The notes beneath the pieces are model-generated. The model made no database searches. It saw only the letters and a list, made by a program, of their open reading frames with translations, and was not told the DNA's origin. 64,000 nt of DNA, taken from Paguma larvata (taxonomy: Eukaryota; Chordata; Mammalia; Carnivora; Viverridae). The translations under genes and the position numbers were made by a program. Positions 20,991 to 33,310 of this stretch are shown here, piece by piece (the first letter of the stretch is position 1; each line of letters opens with the position of its first letter). Where the stretch lies: NCBI GenBank assembly GCA_030068075.1, contig CM057844.1:13252001-13316000 (forward strand). The letters are read 5' to 3'.

Positions 20991-23239
20991 ATATAGATTC
21001 ATAGCATTATCTTTCTCTTCCTTATAATTTAATTGTAACACATGTATTTAAATATAATTAAAACAGCGATCAGTTCATATCACTTTAAAAAGTTGTCTAT
21101 GGTTTACTTCTCTTTTTTAAAGTTTATGTAATATTTTAGCCAATTATCAAACATGACTGTAACTTTGTGACCAAAGATATTTATTTTCTTACACTCAGCC
21201 AACAGGTAGTATGTGATAAAATAGAAGGTGACATCGCAGAACATGATGGCATTTCCTGGGCACCCACATGGGTTATATTCAGGCGATATGGCACAGATCA
21301 TCTTTATTAAATGCAGACCTTGAGATGCCAGGGATGGAATTAGGGAGTGTGGAAAGGAGATGGATAGCAGGGGACATTTACCACGGCTGAAGCCATCTCA
21401 AGCCATCTCAATGGGCAAACCTATCAATGAGGATTCAAACATCAGTTTCTATTTCTAAAAACACAACCCAAGGGAAACTTATGTAAATCATGTTGGATAT
21501 GAAATCCTTCTTACAAAACAGCATTTTGATGAGTTTAAGGTAAACAGGTCAGACCCATGCTGACTACGTTTTCATTAAAGTGCACATGATCTTAAGAATG
21601 GAGTGGAGAGTGAGGAGTTAAGAAAATGAAGGTGATTTTAAATTAATCTTAAATGTGGTCAGGTCTTGCCCCAAATCTATAGTTGAGATAGCCTTCTGAC
21701 TTTCTTTTCAAAATGATGAGTCCTATGAAATGAGAGAATTTTGCTGATGAAGCACATTTGGTAGATGGTGGTCTTCAGAACTCCGGCAGCTCCTCTCTGC
21801 CTTAGTTCAGATTTCTACAGGCACCACAGGGCTGAAAGGGACCCTCTAATTATGGGCGGGATTAGCACTCAACAGCCCATGTGTTGTTCTCCGTGGCTTT
21901 CAGCCCTCATGGTTTCTTGGTTCCTTATGGTCACTGTGGCCACCTAGAAATTCTTTTCAAGAGCATAATAGCCAGATCAGCTGCTGCAGGCTGTAACTGA
22001 GCAGAACAAAGGGAGGCGGAGGGTACTCCAGCAGACCCTGTCTGTTCACGGATCCCAGTAGGCATCCCAAGGTCACATCAGACAAAACCATGGTCCAGCC
22101 CCATTTGATAAGGCTCCATCCTGCATGACCCATTGCCCCCACTTAAGGCCTGGGGGATATACACCAATAGTGTGCACTCTTTGCCAACAGAAATACTAGC
22201 CATGGAAAGAAATACACCCCCAGGCCTTGCAGCAAGCAGGAAGACTCTTCTAGTTAATTTTTCCCCTTCAGATATTTCTCCATGGAAACCTTTAAGGTAG
22301 ATATGGGGACTTTATTTTTTAGTCTGTTTTTAATATTAATCTTTTGATAGAGGATATTTTAACCTATGAATAACAACGAATGGGGGGGAAGGGGGTGGCA
22401 GGCATCTATTTTATTCTGAAATGAGGCAGGACAGCTCCTCATTCCTTGCTTTGTTCATCAGTTGCATGATGCCACAGTGTAGACAGGTTTTCCCTAAGTA
22501 GCATCTGGTAACTCTTGGAAGATTCCACAGGCGTTTTGTCTCTTTCAGGTTTTCAATAGTGACCACTGGGGCAGGCGACCATCTGGCAAGGCATCACATG
22601 GCCCTTTGGTCCTGCCTGACTGCATGCTACACTGCATTCCCCTGCATCAGATGGCCCCAGTGCCCAATGGGGTCCTTGCTGAGGGCTGGACAGCAGGCCA
22701 TGGGGCTTGGCATTGAGCTAGAGTCAGGATTAGTGACAGCACTTCTAATGAACAGGAAGACTGAATGACAAAGTTTTAGAATGTGGGCTCATGGTCAACA
22801 AAGTTGGCTTTCAATTTTGATTCATATACCTCCTATCCCAGAGGACACAGGCAGCTTATCTCTCAGCTTTTTACATGTGCAAATGGAGGAACATGGTAAT
22901 AATTGGGTTGTTGTGAGGTATTAATGAGACTACTCCAGATATAAAGGTATATATTGTATCAGGAAACAAAGGGTACATTTAAATGGTTATAGAGAATTGT
23001 TTAATAAGAAGACTTTTTATAACACTGCAGGCATGGTTTGGGAAGAATGCAAAGGAAGGAATCTGTACAGTATCCCAAGGCTTGTGACATCCTGGAGCTG
23101 TCATATGTTAGGATCGAAGGGCTAAAATCAGGGAGTAGTTATGGAATATCAAAGAGCGAGCTCAAGAGAGAGGGACATATCTGCACACTTTGTCAGAGAG
23201 GTGGCAGCCAATGTGCAACTACAAGAGGGGGTAGACACT
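20991..23239. other. Non-coding interval, no gene recognised
   Basis: Mixed composition with a G-run near 22382-22398. Several 60-70-codon frames (for example 22559-22768) have no homologous feel. An 11-base direct repeat 'agccatctcaa' occurs at about 21391-21410. Confidence 0.5.
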
Positions 23240-23735
23240 AGGGGGCAGGAGGGTTAACACTCTGAGAATAATCCTAGGCCTGCGCTATCCTCACGCTCTG
23301 ATAATTCTACAGGTGCCAACCGTTACCCAATGGGAATGTAGCCCTGACCACATCCCCATTTACACTCATGTACGTGTGGAAGACTTCTTACTCTGGAGAC
23401 ATTTGGCCTGAGGGTTTTTTCCTACCAGGGGAGCACGTTTGGCCCATGCCCACAGCAAACATGCTAGAAAGCTGATACACATAAAAACCCATGACTGATG
23501 GTAGTTAGTGAATAAATACCTAGCTTCCTCATGCTTCACTGCCTCCTAGAGTTATCTCAGGATCCAACATCAGTTGCCTACAGTGAGAACTCAATTGATT
23601 ATATATCCATTCTTGGATATATATCTAGTCCCTTCCCTGTCTTATTTCCCTGTGTCCTGGGATCTCCTTCCAAATACATGTTCACACTATAATTCCCATC
23701 CTTAGAGTTGGCTTCTAGGGGCACCCAAATCAAGA
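23240..23735 (+). mobile_element. Ancient LTR-like repeat, copy 1
   Basis: Carries 'ggttaacactctgagaataatcctagg' type head sequence and ends with 'ccttagagttggcttctaggggcacccaaatcaag'. The same head and tail order recurs at 31890-32210, so both appear to be copies of one dispersed family. The end sequence resembles mammalian ERVL-type LTRs, but the family is not certain. Confidence 0.45.
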
Positions 23736-24420
23736 GAAAACCCACAGGCACAGTCCATGTGGGTCAGCCCCCTATGGTACAGAACGCTCTACTGGAAAGT
23801 GGAGAGCAAATCTGGCGAGGGATATGGCAGACATCCACATGGACACCCAGCACAGTGTCTGCTCTGCCTCACAGCATGTTAGTAGTGTTAACTCGGCAAC
23901 AACAGCTGGTGTACAGCCATTCCCTTGTTCTGTTCCTCTTCCTTAACACTTGATATAAAACTTGAGTAAGGAATGGACAAAAGCCCATTCTAGGTGGCAT
24001 CAGAGGTGGGTAGAGGGTGGGAGATAATGGTAGGATTCTAAAAAGGTGAAGTATTAATAAAAACTGGATGGTTTGCCTAATAAAGAAAAGGCCTTAAAAC
24101 TCATCATCAATTAGCATTTGAAAGCTAGGAGGAGAGATCAGCAGAAGTAAGAAGCCCTTAAATTGAAGAACCTAGGCACTAAACCCTACCACTGAAAAAA
24201 GAGTTCAATCCGGCTGTAAAATGTAAAACCAAATATCTACTATGAAGCACAGTAAAACCCTATTTATTATAGTACTTCTGAATATTTTAGGTCCCTATAA
24301 AATCTCAACATATTAGAATTTCAAAATGATTAGGTAAAAGAAGGGCTTTAATCAAATCATTTTTTTGGAGAAATATTAACTCTAGGTCCTATAATGGAGA
24401 CTGGCATATAATTAGTGCTT
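23736..24420. other. Unique-looking non-coding sequence
   Basis: Nothing recognised apart from short A-rich stretches. Confidence 0.5.
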
Positions 24421-24602
24421 AGTCAACGTTGGATGGATGGATAGATGGATGATTGGATGGGTTAGCCTAGTAATATAAAACTAAAGGAATTCAAAAGGAA
24501 TCAAAATACTAATATTCATCCACAGTCTTCCTTGTCGAAGTTTTAACACTTTCTCATGGTGTATGTATGTGTGTATGTGTGTGTGTGTGTATGTGTGTGC
24601 AA
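24421..24602. repeat. Two short microsatellites
   Basis: A (GGAT)/(GATA)-type tract at about 24430-24460 and a (TG)n/TATG tract at 24560-24600. Confidence 0.85.
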
Positions 24603-25630
24603 CATATATATTAACCAATAGAGTTTTTTTCTTGGACAGAATAATTCACATAGGCAAGTCTAGTGTCAGTACAGGACCGTGCTGCAAAGGGGCCTCATAT
24701 AAGGAAACGAGAACAAATTGGAGCCATTACTGCAATCAGTTGTCCACATCATTTCTTTCTCCTATTATAGTGGAGAGGGTGTCCCTCCTCCCTCTTGTGC
24801 TCTTGAATAGTTCTGAGGTCTAACTACCACCTTACTGCTCTTCATCTTGAGAGGCAATATAGATTTTATCTTGCTGGAGATTTGGATGGATTCTTGCCAG
24901 AATCTCTTGGAGTGTTTGATTGAGTGATTTTTCTAGGAACCAACCCGGATCCCCTAAAGCAGAACTTCTGTGGAAAGAGCCTTAAAATGAATATTTTAAT
25001 TATGCATATGCAAGAGTAGGTATGTATGTTTGACAGAGTTCCATTTCAACACAGCAATAAGACCTAATGATCAGTGGCTGACACCAAGTGCTCCTATTTA
25101 TCTAATCACTTACTTTTCTTAACTAATATACATGTCTTTTAAAGGAGAATATATTTGGCAACCAACTATAATTCCTATAGATATTCCCTATGGAGGAAAC
25201 CATGGTTTTACTTACTTTGGGGGGTAATGAGAGTGATTGAGGAAAGTTGATGTTTTATGTGAACAGAGGCAAAATCACATTTCAATCATATTTATGATCT
25301 CCTTTACATATCAGATATATTTGGTGAGAAAAGAGTTTGTTGTTTCGAATTATATGAATTCCTTTATTACGTTAAAAATACTTGAGCCTCTCAAGACATA
25401 TGGAATTTAGGACACTTCAGTTAAATCCCCAATGTTTTATTTAATTGAAGACACTGAGCATGTGAATCCTAGGAAATGGGCCTATGTCACTAATCAGAAT
25501 GGCCCCAGAATCCCTAGAATTCCCCTTGGCAATTTGAAGGACTTCCCAGCTGTGGGAGAAATGAATTGGCAGTTTTGTTTCACATCTGACCTGGAATGAA
25601 TTACTTAAAGATGCTAATTGGATAGGATAT
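24603..25630. other. Unique-looking non-coding sequence
   Basis: Nothing recognised. The 86-codon frame at 24563-24823 starts inside the TG microsatellite and is not a credible gene. Confidence 0.5.
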
Positions 25631-25733
25631 TAAGGTATGCAAACATAAGCAAAAACAACAAAGAAGACACTGTAGTATCCACTAAGGATGACTATTTATC
25701 TTCACTTGTTTTTGCTTATGTTTGCATACCTTA
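25631..25733. repeat. Perfect 28-bp inverted repeat with 47-base loop
   Basis: The left arm (25631-25658) begins TAAGGTATGCAAACATAAGC and its exact reverse complement is the right arm (25706-25733), ending GCTTATGTTTGCATACCTTA. The loop is 25659-25705. Just inside the arms, 'caaagaag' and 'cttcac' allow a few more imperfect pairs. Flanks show no obvious TSD or transposon terminus. RNA from either strand would form a long hairpin. The origin is unknown: a template-switch inverted duplication or an unrecognised foldback element are both possible. Confidence 0.95.
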
Positions 25734-26519
25734 CTGTTACTGTACAGAACTTCTCTTCTGATGTTAACCTTTTATTCATTCCTTGTGAGATATAATTAAA
25801 CTTTATATAAAAAGCTAAGAGTGGCATATTTTGTGGAAAATACCCTAATTGTGTCTACTACCCACGTTGGTGAAGGAATTATTGCATATTTATTTTTAAT
25901 GCAGATGAGTTTTCATTAGAAAATTAACTTTAAACCACCAATCAGATGGGCTCCATTTTTGAAACCTATGATAGAATGTACTAAGGGATCAGAATCAAAC
26001 ATAAAGTGAATCATATTACATAAATTGAGTGAGTTTGAAAAATCATACTAGCTAGGAATCATATTTATTTTTAAACACTTTAATGTTGTTTACAAATGGG
26101 GCTTTATTCTAAGAGCTCTTTGATGGTGATAGTGCCCAAGACCCGAACAGATCACTTATATATAAGGGCACCATATAATTTATCATCTAAAATCAGACAG
26201 AGAAATGGGATGCTATTTATAAGTAAGCTAGAAGCTCAGCTAGGTACGAGCTGAGACTAGCTTTGGACAATTGGATGCATGGTCATGCTACCTATATACC
26301 TTATTCCTAGGAGCCTAAGTTCCCCCATATGTTTTGTGGAGACTTTTATTATGCAAGCTGTTTTGTGACTTAGAAGAAATTAGGCCTCCCTCAAAAAAAG
26401 AATCTAAACTCTCAAGAGATAAAATAAGTAAAATTAAAAAAAAATAAGTAAAAATAAATTTGAAAAGGAAAATAACTGCACTGTCAAATGCTTATTGGAT
26501 GAATGGATGGATGAATAAT
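25734..26519. other. AT-rich non-coding sequence
   Basis: Contains an A-rich stretch at about 26413-26460. No gene or repeat family recognised. Confidence 0.5.
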
Positions 26520-26720
26520 GATACATATTTATTGAGTGTGTCCTGTATGCCAGGCACTGCACTGAGTGTTCTCCTCCCTGAACTTCTTTTATGCAGGTGA
26601 AAAGAGTTCTAAAGAGATGTATTCATGTAACATAATAAATAAATGTAGAAGTCAAGATTTGAACTCAAATAATTTGACTTAATGGCCAAATTCTTAATTC
26701 CTTGACAGCTTCAAGGTTCT
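26520..26720 (-). mobile_element. MIR-like SINE remnant
   Basis: The plus strand shows the complement of the MIR 3' end ('catatttattgagtgtgtcctgtatgccaggcactgc') and then of the 5' region ('gtcaagatttgaactcaaa...ttcttaattccttgac'). Confidence 0.75.
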
Positions 26721-27419
26721 TGAGAAAGAGGAAGAAGAAAGGAGAGTAATTAATTCATATCTGATTCCTAGAGTTTTGAACTTTAATGACATAATACTGA
26801 CAGATACAAGGAAGTTGGGAGTAAAAGTCACCAGTAGGAAGTGAAGATGAATTAAATTTTGATGCAAAATCAAAGCAAGGGAGTTACAAGGAGGTGTTAG
26901 TTAGGAACTCTCTGTGTCCAAATCCTTCTCTTAAAGGAGCATCTAAGTCTCAAAAAGATCAAAGTTATGAAATCCATCAATGGTGCATTGGAGACTATTC
27001 TCTTATTTCCTGCCTGATACTCCTTCCATGAATAGTACCAGGCCTGCCAACAGAAAGGGCCCAGGAAGCAAGTGGGGAAATGAGATGGAAACTTGAGAGG
27101 GAAATGACAATGCATGGGTTGCAGGGAGATGCACATGAAATGCCCTCCCTGAAGAAAAGCCAGCACTGAAGTCATGAAGGTGAGGGAGTTCTCTCAAAAT
27201 GGAATGGAGAGAAGAGAAGGGATGTAGTGCAGTAAGTCATGTGAGATCTCTACAGGGCAAGGACTGAAGGGAAGACACAGAGGCAGGAAAGCATGGCTAG
27301 AGGAGTAGGAAGGAAACCAAGAGCAGGTAGAGTTTCAGAGACTAAAGGAGGAAAGGACTCCAAGAAGGATACGTGACTGTGAAATGCTGGAGAGACTGAA
27401 GATTTGGTTTCTGTTATAT
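26721..27419. other. Purine-rich non-coding sequence
   Basis: The plus strand is notably rich in GA-type trinucleotides from 26880 to 27400. Overlapping 64- and 92-codon minus-strand frames here have no recognised motif. Confidence 0.5.
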
Positions 27420-27600
27420 GCTAGGTCAATTATTCTGCATATATTAGCTTATTTGACTTCATAATAGCCCTGTGAGGCAGGCATTATGAGTTTCTGTTCT
27501 ACAGATACCAATCAAGGGATAGAGACATGAGCAAACAGAGCAACATCAGGAAGTTGCTATTACCCCAGAGCTGGTAGGACAATGGGGACATGGTATCTTT
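27420..27600 (-). mobile_element. MIR-like SINE remnant
   Basis: Complement of MIR: 'tattagcttatttgacttcataatagccctgtgaggcaggcattatga' followed by 'ccagagctggtagga'. Confidence 0.65.
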
Positions 27601-28645
27601 GCCAGAGTCTAGGAACCTGTATACAGTGTCTGAATAACCAATAGGAGCAAAATTCATAGTAGGATCTTGTTTGATGGACCGGGAGCCATGGAGGAGATGT
27701 GACTGCTAAAAGAGTTGGGAGGGAAAGGGGGAGTTAGGGAGGGAGATATACTGATCCTAGCTTCCCTTTCCCTGCCACATTCCATATTTCAGTTGGATTC
27801 TCCCATTGACTGAAACTACCCAGAATCCAGAAGGCAAGGGAATTTGAGAAATGGGTCCCTTGGTACATACCAGAAGAGGAGGAAAGCAGTAGATACATCT
27901 GAAAATAAACAGAAAGCTGACTCACATTTCCACAAATAGGAGATCTGTCATACATTCATTCTACACATATCCTACTGGCCTAGATCCAGTCATGTGCCCC
28001 TACTTAGCTGCAAAGGAAGCTGCGTACTCAAGAAGAGGGTAATATGGAAAATAGTGACCATGGTAGTCTCTACCACGAGCACCTACAATACAGAGAGTAC
28101 TGTAGTGGCCACTGTTGGAATTCTAAAAGTGAGTAGTAAACTGTCACTCCAGCTCCCATGGGCAACCAACGTGGTCACAACATAGACTATAAAAAGTGCA
28201 GTGATACAGGTACAGTGTGTGGTTGGAATATCTGCAGGAGAGTCAATCTGACTAAATTACTAAACTGGAAGAATTTTTGGAGACTCTAGAATTGGAAAGG
28301 ATTTTGACAAGCAATACTGTGGAGAAAGCCATTCCAGACATAGGGAAGAGCTAGATGTGAGGCACAGAAGTAGGAGAACTGCATGTGTTTAGGGAGTTGG
28401 GAGCCAACTACGATGGCAAATATATGTGGGTCATGGTGCAGTGACTAATTGGAAATGAAGATAGATAAAAGAGAATTAAGTATTAGATTTACATAATAGT
28501 GAAATTGTAGGGGTGAGGGTGGAGTGCAATGGAACTTTATTCTATTCTAATATACAATTCCAGAAACATAGATTTTGGGCAAGGTAGAGTTCAAATAATC
28601 ACAGTTGTGTTTTATGAATATAAAAAAAGCAGCACATAAGATGGA
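27601..28645. other. Non-coding interval, possibly old LINE-derived in part
   Basis: Blocks such as 'gccattccagacatagggaagagc' near 28328 resemble the L2 body in minus orientation, but the match is too weak for a separate call. No gene is supported. Confidence 0.4.
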
Positions 28646-29037
28646 TGTTATGGGCTGCATTATGTCCCTCCAAATTCATATGTTGAAATCCTTACCCCCA
28701 TTATCTCAGAATGTGACTGTATTTGTAGGTACAGTCTTTAAGAAGGTAATTAAGTTAAAACGAGGTCAATAGAGTGGACCCTAATCTAACAGGACTGCTT
28801 TCCTTATAAGAAGAGAAGATTAGGACACAGATACACACAGAGGAAAGACCATGAGAAGACGCAGGGAGAAGACAGCCATCCACAAGCCAAGAAGAGAGGA
28901 CTCAGAAGAAACCAACCTTGTTTACATCTTGATCTTGTATTTCTAGCCTCCAGAATTGTAAGAAAATGAATTTCTACTGTTTAAGCTACCCAGTGTGTGA
29001 TATTTTGTACTTTGCAACTCTAGCAAACTAGCACAAT
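28646..29037 (+). mobile_element. MaLR-type LTR (MLT1-like)
   Basis: Begins TGTTATGGGCTGCATTATGT and runs through 'ttcatatgttgaaatcctta', 'cagaatgtgactgtatttg', 'ccttataagaagagaagattaggacacag' and the terminal 'agcctccagaattgtaagaaaatgaatttc...tttaagctacccagtgtg'. These are the ordered blocks of ERVL-MaLR MLT1 LTRs. It is an LTR alone; no internal retroviral coding sequence is seen next to it. Confidence 0.88.
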
Positions 29038-29294
29038 AGCACTGACTGCATCTAGGTTTGATAATCTGTGTACAGCAGGATAGGGGTAAAATTTCTTCTT
29101 AATGAATTCATGTGACATACTTTTAAGACCTTATATTTCTCCAACTTTGGCGAGGGCCTTTAAGCTACAATATTTTGATAATTGTAAGGTGTCAATATTC
29201 AGAAATACGGGCTCCTGAAACACGTATGGCATGAGTTCTCTCAATGTAATAATGTCAGTCCATATAGTTGAGTTAACATGCACAAGGGTAGTCA
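29038..29294. other. Unique-looking spacer
   Basis: Nothing recognised. Confidence 0.5.
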
Positions 29295-29770
29295 GTTATC
29301 TACTGCCAGCAACAACAACAAAAAAGTATTACAAATCTTAATGGGTTAGTGCATCAGTTTTCTGGTGTTGTTTTTCTCATGAAGCTACAGATCACCTGAG
29401 CAGTTCTGTTAATTTGGACCAAAGTTGGCTGCTTTCTGCAGACTCATTCATTTGTCTTTGGTCAGCTGGTAGGTGGGCTGGGGTCTGGTTGCTCTAGGAT
29501 GGCCTCGGCCTGGATGAGTTGGCTCTGCTGCACATGATTGTCACCCTCCAGCAAGCTAGCCTGGGTTTGTTATCACAGAAAGCAGAGTAGAGCCAGAGAA
29601 TGTACAGTGTTTTGAGGCCTAGACCCTACACTGGCACAACATCACTTGTGCAACATTCTCTTGGCCAAAGCAAGCCATGTGTCAAACCCAGATTTGAGAA
29701 GTGAGGAAAGACCCTTCATCCTTTATAGGAGCATCTGTAAAGTCACATTGCAAAGAGAAAGGATATAGAG
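29295..29770 (-). mobile_element. Ancient LTR-like repeat (MaLR-like family)
   Basis: The plus strand reads like the complement of an old LTR: 'cagttatctactg' at the start, 'ggtcagctggtaggtgggctggggtctgg', then 'ggccaaagcaagccatgtg' and 'aaagtcacattgcaaagag' at the end. Shared blocks occur at 38535-38960 and 60010-60110, so this is a dispersed family. Exact name not determined. Confidence 0.5.
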
Positions 29771-31889
29771 AGCAGTTAAAACAAAACACACACACACACA
29801 CAAAACATGGACCATTTTCATAATCTGTCAAAGATAGATTATTCCCAATGATAGAAGCTTAAACCATAGTATTACTGAATTACCTTAAAAGGAAATAGCA
29901 AATGGAATCCCTCATCCAGTGCAGGAATTCCCCCCAAATTAAACACAAAAAGACAAAACCAGAAAAAAAAGAAAAAAAAAAAACACCTCAAAGAAGATTC
30001 CCACCACCTGCATTTGACCTAACTTTTCTCACTAGGCAAAAAAAAAGGGGAAAAAAACACTGTAGCTTTCCCATTCCTGCCATTCAGGGTTCAGTTTATC
30101 TGGCTTCAGCTATGAGTCACAGCTGACTGAGGGGTGGGGGTGGGTCATGACTCATGGCCTAAAACAAAGATAGAATATGATGGGGGTGGACCAGAAGGCG
30201 GCACAGAAGACACTGCAAGTTCAGGCATTATCTCAGCATTTAGGGTGATTTCTCCTTTCCTGCAGCTGGGGAAGCTGGGCAGTGTGCCCGCTTCTGAAAT
30301 CCCACAGAGGAGATGCCACACAGGCCCTGTGCAGCTGGGTTTTGGGGACTTACACCTTTGTGTCTCTGAGAGAATTTAGTAGCTGATTTCAGTAGTGTTA
30401 GTATCACTGCCCTAACTGCTCCAGTTAAACTAACTCCCTTCCGCCCCTAGGTGCCTGTTCAATAGACCATTTCATCCTGCCATTCCAGGAGCGAGTTACC
30501 TGGTCAGTTTGAGAAGTTAATATTTAGAAATTCTAGTGGTTGCATATGATTTCCTGCATGAAAGAAATAATAATAAGAAAATGTTATCTACTGCCCCACT
30601 CCCACATATATTTGCATTTGACAACTTTTTAAGAAATCCTTTGGCTCATTGACAGTTTAGTTCAAGTCACAATGGTAAGAATTATTTTCTGCTATTGCTC
30701 TCTTTTTAATTTTGGCTGCACAGTAACCTGCTTAAAGTACATAAATATTTGTGCATCTGGCCTCAAGAAATTAACATGTCTTCTACCCTGAGGTAAAGAT
30801 TAAATGAAAACTCTGTCACCCCAAAATAAATCTGGAAACGGAACTCCTGAGTATTTGCCAAATAAGGTGATTACTAGCCTTAAGATGCTGAACTTTGAAA
30901 TGACTATCATATAAACAAAGGCAACGCATGGTTGGCTCCCATTCAACCTGGTCCACAACATCCTTCATTACAGGACATGGCATCATTTTGATTCACAGCA
31001 GGATAAAGAGAATCTATTTGTATATTTGGAAGTTCGAATGAGGATTTCCTGAGGTCCTGATGATGTCATTTCTGCCTTACAACAAGCTTTCTTTTATCAC
31101 CAGAGTTAAAACCAGGTCATCACTTCCATGTAAGTGTGTGCACATGTGTGCGTACACACAAACACATTTCATTTCAGAGTTTAATTAAAACCCAATCATA
31201 TGTAATTTTCTCCCAGATTAATGTTGGCATCAAATCAAGATTTCAGCTCAGAAGGAAAAAGCTTTAAAGTAATCATACTATATTTGCATTGCCTGCCAAC
31301 GAGAGAATCTCTTTTGTTAAATCATTTAGAACACATGTACCCTAGACACAACATACACTGGGGACAGAAACAGAAAAATATTGGTTGCTAGTGTCCAGGA
31401 AAGATGCCACTGGCCTCATTAGTTTCTTCCCCACAGAAAAAGTCACAAGCAGAAAATAACTTACAAACTGTTGCTTTCCTGGGATTGAGTTCCTCAATGA
31501 ATCACTTAGGGTATTATCACTGATCCATGATCATCTCACTATGTTTTCACTGCTACTAATACTATAAGCCCTGCAGAGACTATGAATTCCACCAAAGGAG
31601 GACCTACAGGTTTAGACACAGGAAGATGTATACCTCTAACGCTGCTCGAGGCATAGAGACTGAACTTGGGAAGGCCAGGATGAACAAGAGGCTGATTGCA
31701 AAAACTCCACAGGGTGCCAGTATGTGTAGCCTCCGTGAATGGCAATAGTCCTGAGGGGTAGTTGGAGCAGATACTGTGGGTACCCCAACCATGCCCCTTG
31801 TCTTTACTCCTTCAGGGCACAGAAGCCCAGCTTCCTATTTGCCTTAGGGCTTTCTCTGGCTCCCACAGCCATCAGCTTAGACACTCACA
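29771..31889. other. Non-coding interval with an AP-1 motif pair
   Basis: Holds a short (CA)n at about 29787-29803, A-rich tracts at 29940-30060 and otherwise unique-looking sequence. The stretch 30060-30380 is GC-richer than its surroundings and contains two consensus AP-1 motifs. No gene is supported. Confidence 0.5.
30113..30154. promoter_or_regulatory. Candidate paired AP-1 sites
   Basis: TGAGTCA at 30113-30119 and TGACTCA at 30148-30154 are both exact AP-1 (Fos/Jun) consensus sites, 35 bases apart start to start, with a G-rich 'ggggtgggggtggg' between them. This is motif evidence only; function is inferred. Confidence 0.35.
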
Positions 31890-32210
31890 TGGCAGGCCAG
31901 AAGTGAAGGGGAGTTAACACTTCCTGGGAGCAGCCCTAGGTGAACGACAGGCAGGACTTGATGCATACATACCTCCGTTCCCACCACTCAGGTGAGATAA
32001 ATCCAAGTCATGTACTTCACACCATTTCCCAGTGGTCTCCGACAGGACTAAGTTCCCACTGCTCACAATAGTAGCTGGTTCAGTGAAATGCGCTTTATGG
32101 GCTACCTCCCTTTCCCTCTTTTATGTCTGTATTTCTTTTACTTTCCCTAAGCTATTTGCTATTGAATTATTATCTCACGATTGTTTTGGGGGAACTTAAT
32201 CTAAGAGAGG
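31890..32210 (+). mobile_element. Ancient LTR-like repeat, copy 2
   Basis: Begins near 'ggagttaacacttcctgggagcagccctaggtgaac' and ends near 'atctcacgattgttttgggggaacttaatctaag', matching the head and tail order of the copy at 23240-23735. The element is AT-rich in its final third, with an LTR-like layout. Confidence 0.45.
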
Positions 32211-32689
32211 AGCAATCTAAATGGAGACCCCCTGTTTTATGTAACTTTGGGGAACTGGTAGAACATCCTGACATCAGGAGTATATCCCATGATATTTTTG
32301 GATCCTGCCTTTGAGGAGACAAAACTCACAACAACACAGTTTCTATTCCACATTATAGGAGATACATATCCTCACTGTCCTGTTTGTGCCTTTACACACA
32401 TGCCAGCTTGCCCATCACACAGAGTACTCCCAGAAGGAAGGCAATATTCTATAGGTCTGATCTTTCCAAGGCAAAGGAGACTCAGCTTACCACATTTTTC
32501 CATGAGACTTGATGCTGCTTTCCTGAGAAAGGCCCCAGATTTCCCTCCAGTTTTCATATACAATGCATCCTATTGCTTTGCCTATATTCTGATTGCCAGA
32601 GTCAAAACAGTTCTTCTGAAAGATAGATCACATCATTTCACTCGATGTAGAAGTGATCATGTCACTTCAACTTGACAGAGGTTCCCTTG
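32211..32689. other. Non-coding interval holding the largest open frame of the window
   Basis: A 128-codon frame at 32289-32675 (plus) has no signal peptide, domain or family motif that I recognise, and part of it probably runs into L2-derived sequence. I do not consider it a gene. Confidence 0.5.
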
Positions 32690-33080
32690 GCCTTAAGATT
32701 ACAGTCATTAAATTCTGACCATTTCCTATCACTCTCCTTTTCACTCCTTGTTTTTCTTTGAAAATGCCAACATGTTCCAGTTGCAGGATTTAGCATTAGC
32801 TGTTCCCTGTGCCCGGGGTACTCCTCCCCCAGAGGTGCATTGTTTAAATGTTCATCGTTTATTGTGTAAATGTCATAGGCCTTTGTCAACCAATCCAGCA
32901 CCCCTTTATTTCTTTATCCCTTCCCCCACTGATATCTCTTTATAGCTGTCAGCCCCACTTGGCATCGTATGTACTTGTTTAGTTGTCTTTTGTTGGTCTT
33001 CCCACTACCAAGTAAACTCCACCACTACATCACTGCCACTATGTGCCTGGAGCACAGAAGATGCTCAGTTAATAACTAGC
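32690..33080 (+). mobile_element. L2 LINE 3' portion
   Basis: Ordered L2 blocks: 'ttagcattagctgttccctgtgcccgg', 'actcctcccccagag', then 'agtaaactccaccactacatcactg' and 'tgtgcctggagcacagaagatgctcagttaataa', the terminal L2 motif. No coding function remains. Confidence 0.8.
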
Positions 33081-33087
33081 TGACTGA
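33071..33087. repeat. Target-site duplication, left copy, of the SINE
   Basis: AATAACTAGCTGACTGA is repeated perfectly at 33311-33327. Confidence 0.98.
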
Positions 33088-33310
33088 TGGGGCACCTGGG
33101 TGGCTCAGTTGGTTAAGCGGCCGACTTCAGCTCAGGTCACGATCTCACGGTCTGTGAGTTTGAGCCCTGTGTCGGGCTCTGTGCTGATGGCTCATCAGAG
33201 CCTGGAGCCTGCTTCAGTTTCTGTGTCTCCCTCTCTCTCTGTCCTTCCCCTGCTCACGTTCTGTCTCTATGTCTCTCAAAAATAAATAAACGTTAAAAAA
33301 AATTAAAAAA
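33088..33310 (+). mobile_element. Feline-type tRNA-derived SINE, young-looking
   Basis: Starts TGGGGCACCTGGGTGGCTCA, close to consensus throughout, with CT-rich tract and an A-rich tail containing AATAAATAAACG. A small duplication 'ctcatcagagcc' lies in the feline block. The perfect 17-bp TSD, inserted in the end of an L2, suggests a recent insertion. Confidence 0.98.

Noticed and set aside
32289..32675. 128-codon plus-strand open frame, the longest in the window
   Set aside because: No signal peptide, domain or family motif, no splice or promoter context, and it runs toward L2-derived sequence. A frame of this size is expected by chance in 64 kb on six frames.
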